Part shown: positions 57,987 through 64,000 of the stretch, piece after piece
Position numbering within the stretch: the stretch's first letter is position 1
Layout: each line of letters begins with the position of its first letter
Assembly (NCBI GenBank): GCA_029246285.1
Contig: JAQWNW010000022.1
Location: forward strand, 1-64,000
Reading direction: 5' to 3'
From: Paracoccaceae bacterium
GTDB taxonomy: Bacteria > Pseudomonadota > Alphaproteobacteria > Rhodobacterales > Rhodobacteraceae
Length of the DNA stretch: 64,000 nt
Notes under the pieces: generated by a model
What the model was told of the DNA's origin: nothing
Databases searched by the model: none
The model's input: the letters and a program-made list of their open reading frames with translations, nothing else
Made by a program: the position numbers and the translations under genes

Positions 57987-58140
57987 AATAAGTTGATAAT
58001 TGGTCTAACATAAGAATTTGAGTGGCTTATGAAACAATTTTTGCTCGTTTATTTTGTATAAAGCTATTTAAATTCCCTTGACCTTTTCGCTCTGGGGTTG
58101 TTCAAGGCTCGAAAGATTAAATTGATTGTAAGGCATTTTT

Positions 58141-59955
58141 ATGGATGATCAAAATAAGAATCTAATTTTAGCAACAGTATTGAGCTGTGTCGTTTTAGTT
58201 GTTTGGCTTTATATATTTCCACCATCTTCGCAAGTTGAAAACTTTTCAAATAATGATAATGGCACCGAAAATACCTTAAATTCCGGGTCTAATTTAGAGA
58301 GTGTTTCTACTCCCACTATAGAAATTAGTAAAGAAGAGAGCCGAGAGTTGGCGCTTGAGAAGTCAGAGAGAATTACAATTGAGACTAAGAGATTGCGTGG
58401 GTCAATATCTCTAAACGGTGGAAGAATAGATGATTTACAACTTTTAGATTATAATGTCCGCTTAAATGATGAGAGTGAGAAGGTTACGTTGCTTTCACCG
58501 GCTGGAGCGCCGAATGCATATTTTACCATGTATGGTTGGGCACCTGCCGGATCTTTGAATTTTGATGAAGTGCCAGGGGCTAGCACGAAATGGAATGTGG
58601 ATGGGAATTCTATACTAACTGAGTCTACACCGATTTCATTAACGTGGGATAATGAGGCAGGATTGACATTTCGACGAGATATTTCGATTGATAAGGATTA
58701 TCTATTTTCGATAAAACAGACTGTTGAGAATAATTCTAACAAAATAGTCAGGATGCGCCCCTACGGTATAATTGCTAGAAAAGGTGAGCCTGATATGAGA
58801 GGGTTCTTCATCTTACATGAGGGGATTGTTAGATTTCAAGATGGGGAATTGGATGAATTAGACTACTCGGACTTGGAGGACTTTGAGTTTTCTGTGAATG
58901 AACGGGCTAATGTAGAAGAAAAAAATGTTAAAACTAGTGGTTGGATCGGGTTTACTGATCATTACTGGATGACCACATTAGCTCCAAAGCAGGGAGCTTC
59001 GTTTCAGACGGCGGCTAAATATTCGGCAGAGCGTGACACATATCAAACGGAGTTTAGATATCCAGTTGTAGATATACAACCAGCCACTTCTTATTCAGTA
59101 GAAACAAACTTATTTGCGGGTGCTAAAGAATGGGCGGCCATAAATTCTTACGAAAAATCTCACAATATCGAGAAATTTGTAGATAGTATTGATTGGGGCT
59201 GGTTTTTCTTTCTTACTAAACCAATTTTCCGAGTCTTGTTTTGGTTGAATAGTATTATAGGGAATATGGGATGGTCCATTGTGGGACTAACATTAATTAT
59301 TAAAACGATTTTGTTTCCGCTAGCATATAAGTCTCATGTTTCGATGGCACGTATGAAAGAGTTGCAGCCGGAAATGGAAAAAATTAAAGAGCGAGCGGGT
59401 GATGACCGGGCTTCATTGCAAAAAGAAATGATGAAGCTTTATAAAGAAAAGAAAGTGAATCCTGCAGCTGGTTGTTTGCCGATATTATTACAAATCCCAA
59501 TTTTCTTTTCACTATATAAGGTAATTTTTGTAACTTTAGCGCTTCGTCATGAGCCTTGGTTTGGTTGGATTAAAGATTTAAGTGCTCCGGATCCCACAAG
59601 TTGGTTGAATTTGTTTGGATTACTACCATGGGGCACACCTGATCCCTTTTCAATTTTTGCTCTTCTTTCTATTGGCGTATTTCCAATCTTAATGGGAGTC
59701 ACAATGTGGTTACAGCAAAAGTTGAATCCAGCCCCCACAGATGCTACTCAAGCTATGATTTTTGCTTGGATGCCATGGATATTTATGTTCATGCTAGGTA
59801 GTTTTGCAAGTGGACTTGTAATTTACTGGGTAGCAAACAATACAATTACTTTCATACAACAATACACTATAATGAGGACACAGGGTGTTAAGCCTGATGT
59901 CCTTGGGAATATTTTTGCTAATCTTAAATTTGTTAAGAAAAAGGAAAATAAGTGA
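58141..59955 (+). CDS. yidC: Membrane protein insertase YidC
   Basis: YidC (604 residues) inserts and folds inner-membrane proteins, alone or with SecYEG. It has an N-terminal helix (about 8-26), a Ser/Thr/Glu-rich linker, a large periplasmic domain (about 75-340) and the conserved core of five helices (about 350-590). The core contains VNPAAGCLPILLQIPIFFSLYKVI and GLVIYWVANNTITFIQQY. A conserved Arg in the hydrophilic groove is in KSHVSMARMKEL. It ends by a four-base overlap with the MOSC gene. Confidence 0.96.
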   Translation: MDDQNKNLILATVLSCVVLVVWLYIFPPSSQVENFSNNDNGTENTLNSGSNLESVSTPTIEISKEESRELALEKSERITIETKRLRGSISLNGGRIDDLQLLDYNVRLNDESEKVTLLSPAGAPNAYFTMYGWAPAGSLNFDEVPGASTKWNVDGNSILTESTPISLTWDNEAGLTFRRDISIDKDYLFSIKQTVENNSNKIVRMRPYGIIARKGEPDMRGFFILHEGIVRFQDGELDELDYSDLEDFEFSVNERANVEEKNVKTSGWIGFTDHYWMTTLAPKQGASFQTAAKYSAERDTYQTEFRYPVVDIQPATSYSVETNLFAGAKEWAAINSYEKSHNIEKFVDSIDWGWFFFLTKPIFRVLFWLNSIIGNMGWSIVGLTLIIKTILFPLAYKSHVSMARMKELQPEMEKIKERAGDDRASLQKEMMKLYKEKKVNPAAGCLPILLQIPIFFSLYKVIFVTLALRHEPWFGWIKDLSAPDPTSWLNLFGLLPWGTPDPFSIFALLSIGVFPILMGVTMWLQQKLNPAPTDATQAMIFAWMPWIFMFMLGSFASGLVIYWVANNTITFIQQYTIMRTQGVKPDVLGNIFANLKFVKKKENK

Positions 59956-60707
59956 GTGGAGTATTATCAAATATTTGGCGCCACCCATTAAAAAGCCATG
60001 GTAGAGAAGAGTTGGATCATGCTAATTTGAATGTAGCTCAGGCAATGCCGTGGGATCGTCATTGGGCAGTTTTGCATGATTCATCAAAGAAAGTGACTGA
60101 TAATGAAGGTTGGATGTCTTGTCTGAATTTTTCTAGAGGTTCAAAGGCTCCTGCCTTAATGGCAATTAACGCTAATTTTGATGAAAATAAAAAAGAGCTT
60201 ACTTTAAGCCATCCAGAGATTGGAAATGTTAGATTTCAACCTAATAGTGAAGAAGGGCAAAAAAAATTCTTGGAGTGGGTAATGCCGATTTGTCCACAGG
60301 ATCGAGCTTTGCCCTCAGGTATTTATGAATTACCGGAGAGAGGTTTAACAGATACACCGTATGCCTCTATTTCAATCAATAATCATAGTAGTAATCGTGC
60401 CGTTGGGCAAATTTTGGGCTATGAAGTGAGTCCTTTGAGATGGAGAGGAAATTTATGGTTTGATGGCTTGGCTCCATGGGAAGAATTTGACTGGATTGGT
60501 ATGGATTTACGAGTAGGATCAGTTGAGCTCCATGTTAAGGAACGGATAGAGAGATGTTTGGCTACAACAGCAAATCCAGATACTGGAGTAAGGGATGCTG
60601 ATACCCTGAAAGCCTTAAACTCTAGAGGGCATCAAGATTTTGGGGTTTATGCAGTAGTAACAAAGACTGGTAGTATTACATTAGGTGATAGGTTGGAGAT
60701 CTTATAA
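59952..60707 (+). CDS. MOSC-domain protein
   Basis: A 251-residue protein of the MOSC family (molybdenum cofactor sulfurase C-terminal fold). It starts with an N-terminal MOSC_N-like block (LSNIWRHPLKSHGREELD) and has the conserved Cys in ERIERCLATTANPDTGVRD near residue 196. Such proteins bind a pterin-molybdenum cofactor in some relatives, but this branch is uncharacterised. GTG start overlapping yidC by four bases; its stop overlaps the engB start by one. Confidence 0.84.
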   Translation: MSGVLSNIWRHPLKSHGREELDHANLNVAQAMPWDRHWAVLHDSSKKVTDNEGWMSCLNFSRGSKAPALMAINANFDENKKELTLSHPEIGNVRFQPNSEEGQKKFLEWVMPICPQDRALPSGIYELPERGLTDTPYASISINNHSSNRAVGQILGYEVSPLRWRGNLWFDGLAPWEEFDWIGMDLRVGSVELHVKERIERCLATTANPDTGVRDADTLKALNSRGHQDFGVYAVVTKTGSITLGDRLEIL

Positions 60708-61357
60708 TGATTAATTCTTTTCCATTTGTTGAGGAAATGGAGAGCGCTTTAATTGAAAAAGGTCGTAAATTATTTTCAAGTAATTGCACTTTTATGAAGG
60801 GTGTTGTTGGAATGGAAGGTTTGCCTAACCCAGATCGTATAGAGGTTTGTTTTGCTGGGCGATCAAATGTTGGTAAGTCTTCTTTAATTAATGCTTTAAC
60901 CAATCAAAAAGGACTCGCTCGTTCATCAAATACACCAGGTAGAACACAAGAAATTAACTATTTTGATTTGAACGATAGTTATTATCTCGTTGATCTTCCT
61001 GGCTACGGTTACGCTAACGCTCCAATCAAAGTGGTTAATGAGTGGCAAAAATTATTGAAAGCATACTTAGCTGGAAGGCAAAACCTTAGACGTGCTTTTA
61101 TTCTAGTTGATGCAAGACACGGGATAAAATCTGTAGATAGTGAAATAATGTCATTATTAGACAAAGCTGCGGTAACTTTTCAACTTATTCTGACAAAGGC
61201 AGATAAAGTTAAAGAAAAAGATAGTGAAAGTATTTTTGCACAGGTCCGAGAGAATTTAAGTAATCATGTAGCGGCTTATCCTGAGATATTGTTATGTTCG
61301 TCTGAAAAGGGAACAGGTATTCCCCTTATAAGAAGTGTCATTTCGCAAATAACTTAG
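60707..61357 (+). CDS. engB: Ribosome biogenesis GTPase EngB/YsxC
   Basis: A 216-residue small GTPase needed for 50S assembly. G-motifs: GRSNVGKSS (G1, about residues 52-60), TPGRTQEIN (G2), DLPGYGYA (G3, about 98-105), TKAD (G4) and SSEKG (G5). All are intact. It is the last gene of the rpmH-to-engB run and overlaps the convergent cyclodeaminase-like gene by four bases. Confidence 0.94.
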   Translation: MINSFPFVEEMESALIEKGRKLFSSNCTFMKGVVGMEGLPNPDRIEVCFAGRSNVGKSSLINALTNQKGLARSSNTPGRTQEINYFDLNDSYYLVDLPGYGYANAPIKVVNEWQKLLKAYLAGRQNLRRAFILVDARHGIKSVDSEIMSLLDKAAVTFQLILTKADKVKEKDSESIFAQVRENLSNHVAAYPEILLCSSEKGTGIPLIRSVISQIT

Positions 61358-62268
61358 AGAGTGGTTTTTAGAATATATTTACCAGTCATTAAGTCTAAGT
61401 GTGCCCCACCACCATTCTTAAATAGTGTAATTTCTTGATCTGAAGTTCTGCAATAACCATTACTTTCATTATAGAAATCTGCAATTATGTCGCTTTTTTT
61501 TATTGAACCAGTACTTATTGGAATTTTTAATTCTCCAATATGATCAATTGTAGTATCTTTACTATCAACAAAGATCTTAGATCTGGTTAACGTTTTATCA
61601 TCAACTTCTCGCATATTTGGCTTATATGCCCCAATAAGATCTATATGTTGCCCAGGCTTAAACCAGTCACCATCAAACAGTGGGCTCTCTGTCATTGTGG
61701 CACTGGTGATGATGTCCGCACGTGGAACTTCGTATTTTAATGTATCCCCCAATTTTACATTATATAATTTTGACATTTTTTGTACTAGTTTTTGTGCTCT
61801 TTCTTTAGTCCTATTACATATAGTAAACACGGCGTTCGGAAATAATGCACTGTAAGCTTCTATCATGGATTCTGCGACATCACCTGCTCCGTTTATTAAG
61901 ATGTGTCTACTTGCTGGCCTTGCTAGTTTTGAAGCTGCAAGAAGACTATCACCTGCAGTTTTCCATTTTGTCACTAATTTAAAATCAATAAGGGCTTCTG
62001 GAAGGCCATTTGAGTGTGAATATAGAGTTAATAATCCATTTATTTTGCTATTTTTTGTATTTTCTGGAAATATAGTAGCCGTTTTCACGGCAATGCCTAA
62101 TCCCTCAATCCAAGCATGTCTTGAGAGAATATTTTTGGTAGTATGGTTCATGAAAACGTCTTGTACTTGAGCTTTTGGTAGTAGGTGTCCTTCTTTTAAA
62201 TCTTGGATTAAATCTAGCCAGTTTAATTTTGGATTTACTTCATCAAATGTTATAAATGGTAAGGTCAT
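61354..62268 (-). CDS. Ornithine cyclodeaminase/mu-crystallin-family protein
   Basis: A 304-residue NAD(P)-binding protein. The KTATIFPENTKNSKINGLLTLYSHSNGLPEALID substrate segment and TAGDSLLAASKLARPASRHILINGAGDVAESMIEAY cofactor segment (about residues 110-142) are typical. Relatives deaminate ornithine to proline, reduce imines or make other amino acids. Substrate not determined here. The gene sits directly after a truncated DnaE2, which is unusual company for it. Confidence 0.82.
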   Translation of the reverse strand: MTLPFITFDEVNPKLNWLDLIQDLKEGHLLPKAQVQDVFMNHTTKNILSRHAWIEGLGIAVKTATIFPENTKNSKINGLLTLYSHSNGLPEALIDFKLVTKWKTAGDSLLAASKLARPASRHILINGAGDVAESMIEAYSALFPNAVFTICNRTKERAQKLVQKMSKLYNVKLGDTLKYEVPRADIITSATMTESPLFDGDWFKPGQHIDLIGAYKPNMREVDDKTLTRSKIFVDSKDTTIDHIGELKIPISTGSIKKSDIIADFYNESNGYCRTSDQEITLFKNGGGAHLDLMTGKYILKTTL

Positions 62269-62318
62269 TTCTTCTCAATCTCTGTTATAATGTTTGTAAC
62301 TTGCTTGTTTTTAACATT

Positions 62319-64000
62319 TTAAATTGGAGCTCCTTTAATTGCTGGATAACCAGGTGTCAATTTATGTCTTAATAATGCAACCGGGTGTATACGCAAACTT
62401 AATTTAAGTGAAAAATAGTCTTCTACTACATTTTCACCTAAAGTCATCTCAGGTAGTTTTATTGATGGCTCATTTAATAATTCGTTTTGCCAGTGTTTAG
62501 AGAATAATGGTAATATTTTTGTGTTTTTTATTGCTTTCGCTTGCCATATCGCTTGACGTCGTGAGATGTTTAAGCCTGCGAAAACATCAGCATTAGCAAG
62601 TGTATGCAATATATGTGCTTGAATGCCTCCTCTTCTCCAAACATCTTCAATCGTTTGATATCCGTTGCCACGCAAATTAGTTATTGTTTCACTATCGATT
62701 TTTCTCATGGAACGGATTTGTCTAAAACCAAGTCTTAAATCCAACCCACCAGTGGTATTTTTTTCCATTACGTTATCCCAAAAACTGTTGTTTATATCTA
62801 CAGGCTTTATCGTAACATTATGTTTTCTGGCATCATCAATAATCTGTGCTGGAGCATAAAATCCCATTGGCTGTGAGTTTAATAAAGCGCATGCAAATAT
62901 CCCTGGGTGATGATATTTTAACCACGCTGAAGCATAAACTAAAAAAGCAAAGCTAGCAGCATGGCTTTCAGGAAAGCCATAGGAACCAAAACCTTCTATT
63001 TGATCAAAACAGTTTTTGGCAAAATTATTATCATAGCCATTTTTTTTCATCCCTTTAAGAAATCTTGAACGGAAATCTGATATATTTCCATGTTTTTTGA
63101 AAGTAGCTAGTGAGCGACGTAATCTATCTGCTTCATCAGGAGTAAAGTCAGCGCCAATTATTGCTATTTGCATAGCTTGCTCTTGGAAGAGTGGAATCCC
63201 AAGTGTTTTTTTTAGAACTTGACCTAATGCATCTGAGGGTAGAGTTATTTTTTCTTTTCCACTTCTTCTTCTTATGTATGGATGAACCATATCTCCTTGG
63301 ATAGGTCCTGGTCTAACGATTGCAACTTCGATTACTAAATCATAAAAGCACTGTGGGCGCATTCTTGGAAGAAAATTCATTTGAGCCCGACTTTCAACTT
63401 GAAATACACCAATGCTGTCTGCCTTGCAGAGCATGTTATAAACTTTTATATCTTCTTGCGGTACGGTTGATAAATTATATTTTATGAAGTGATGTTTGTT
63501 TATTAAATTAAAGGCTTTTTTAATACACGTAAGCATCCCAAGTGCTAAAATATCAATTTTTAATATACCAAGTGATTGGATGTCATCTTTATCCCAGCAA
63601 ATGACTGTTCTATCTTTCATCGTTGCGTTTTCAATTGGAACTAATTCATCCAGTGAGCTTTGGGTTATTATAAAGCCACCAACATGTTGAGATAAATGCC
63701 TTGGAAAACCTTGTATTTGTTTTGCTAAAAATAAAATTTTATTCAAGTATTTTTTGTTTATATTGATTCCAATTTTTAATAATGCTTGCTCTCTATCTGG
63801 GGTTTTCCCCCAACCTGAAAGTTGTTTAGATAATGTACTAATGGTTCCATCATCAAGGCCCATTACTTGCCCAACTTCTCTAAGCGCACGTTTTCCACGG
63901 TAATGTATTACTGTTGCGCAGATTCCTGCTCGATTGCGACCATAATGTTGATAAATATATTGAATGACTTCTTCGCGACGTTCATGTTCAAAATCTACAT
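62319..64000 (-). CDS. dnaE2: Error-prone DNA polymerase DnaE2/ImuC, partial and short at the C-terminus
   Basis: The C-terminal part (about 560 residues) of a C-family polymerase of the ImuC type. The frame stays open to the right edge. At the edge is the VDFEHERREEV segment, with the first catalytic aspartates, and further on KIDILALGMLTCI with the third, SHAASFAFLVYASAWLKYHHP, and VVEDYFSLKLSLRIHPVALLRHKL. The sequence stops about 22 residues after that last motif. Typical ImuC carries a further C-terminal OB-type domain of about 100 residues, so this one is truncated. Lesion-bypass function may be reduced or altered. Confidence 0.85.
   Translation of the reverse strand, partial: VDFEHERREEVIQYIYQHYGRNRAGICATVIHYRGKRALREVGQVMGLDDGTISTLSKQLSGWGKTPDREQALLKIGININKKYLNKILFLAKQIQGFPRHLSQHVGGFIITQSSLDELVPIENATMKDRTVICWDKDDIQSLGILKIDILALGMLTCIKKAFNLINKHHFIKYNLSTVPQEDIKVYNMLCKADSIGVFQVESRAQMNFLPRMRPQCFYDLVIEVAIVRPGPIQGDMVHPYIRRRSGKEKITLPSDALGQVLKKTLGIPLFQEQAMQIAIIGADFTPDEADRLRRSLATFKKHGNISDFRSRFLKGMKKNGYDNNFAKNCFDQIEGFGSYGFPESHAASFAFLVYASAWLKYHHPGIFACALLNSQPMGFYAPAQIIDDARKHNVTIKPVDINNSFWDNVMEKNTTGGLDLRLGFRQIRSMRKIDSETITNLRGNGYQTIEDVWRRGGIQAHILHTLANADVFAGLNISRRQAIWQAKAIKNTKILPLFSKHWQNELLNEPSIKLPEMTLGENVVEDYFSLKLSLRIHPVALLRHKLTPGYPAIKGAPI

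Noticed and set aside
56326-59955. rpmH-rnpA-yidD-yidC as a mark of the replication origin
   Set aside because: No dnaA and no cluster of DnaA boxes nearby; in Rhodobacterales this block is usually not at oriC.
1-64000. CRISPR array, insertion sequence, prophage or integrative element
   Set aside because: No regularly spaced repeats, no transposase or integrase motifs, and gene order is that of a core chromosome.

Overview
This window comes from an AT-rich genome (by eye roughly 35-38% G+C) of an alphaproteobacterium, most likely a low-GC pelagic member of the Rhodobacterales/Roseobacter group. Evidence for this: a complete complex I operon with two small extra genes that I recognise as Rhodobacteraceae-type (DUF5337 between nuoE and nuoF, DUF5333 between nuoF and nuoG); a DksA that keeps only one zinc-finger cysteine; a CcmI-type cytochrome c biogenesis gene; a lone PIN protein after an RlmI-type methyltransferase; and a four-subunit sarcosine oxidase. 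No database search was possible, so names rest on motifs and remembered family sequences.

Layout. 1-98: 5' end of rsmE on the minus strand. 110-3289: ubiA, an OmpA-domain protein and a small coiled-coil membrane protein. 3294-6519 (minus): uvrC-pgsA-moaD-moaE. 6825-8607 (minus): a FolM-like SDR, a tiny zinc-ribbon membrane protein and an SppA-type peptidase. 8835-12598: a TauABC-like ABC importer with a strong hairpin after the binding-protein gene and a very long permease. 12595-14527: a kappa-GST/HCCA-isomerase-like protein and a cytochrome P450. 14667-29892: nuoABCDE-DUF5337-F-DUF5333-GHIJKLMN, running on into birA, coaX and rnj (to 33095). 33128-39175: RhlE-like helicase, dusA, a TauE-like carrier, a probable Fe(II)/2OG oxygenase, DUF1289, ruvX and ccmI. 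39404-44575: soxBDAG. 44643-46375: RlmI-like methyltransferase and PIN protein. 46383-50570 (minus): MoxR ATPase, tiny membrane protein, VWA/CoxE protein, second P450, M48 protease. 50728-54762: dksA, FAD monooxygenase, xthA, erpA, dgt. 54763-55299: a stretch without a confident protein gene, richer in G+C, ending in tRNA-Arg(ACG). 55388-61357: a TVP38-family protein, then rpmH-rnpA-yidD-ttcA-yidC-MOSC-engB. 61354-64000 (minus): an ornithine cyclodeaminase-like protein and the C-terminal half of an error-prone polymerase DnaE2/ImuC that lacks its usual C-terminal domain and runs off the right edge.

How the genes work together. Most of the window is core housekeeping: NADH oxidation (complex I), cofactor synthesis (ubiquinone, molybdopterin, CoA, biotin attachment, Fe-S insertion), RNA processing and modification (RNase J, RNase P protein, TtcA, DusA, RsmE, RlmI-like), DNA repair (UvrC, XthA, RuvX, DnaE2) and membrane biogenesis (YidC, YidD, PgsA). 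The accessory content is metabolic: organosulfonate-type uptake, sarcosine oxidation, two P450s, an oxygenase. I saw no CRISPR array, insertion sequence, integrase or prophage. No obviously new multi-gene system is present. The points most worth a second look are the long-domain TauC-like permease, the higher-GC tract beside tRNA-Arg with its possible 49-residue gene, the truncated DnaE2, the MoxR/mini-membrane protein/VWA module, and several small genes.
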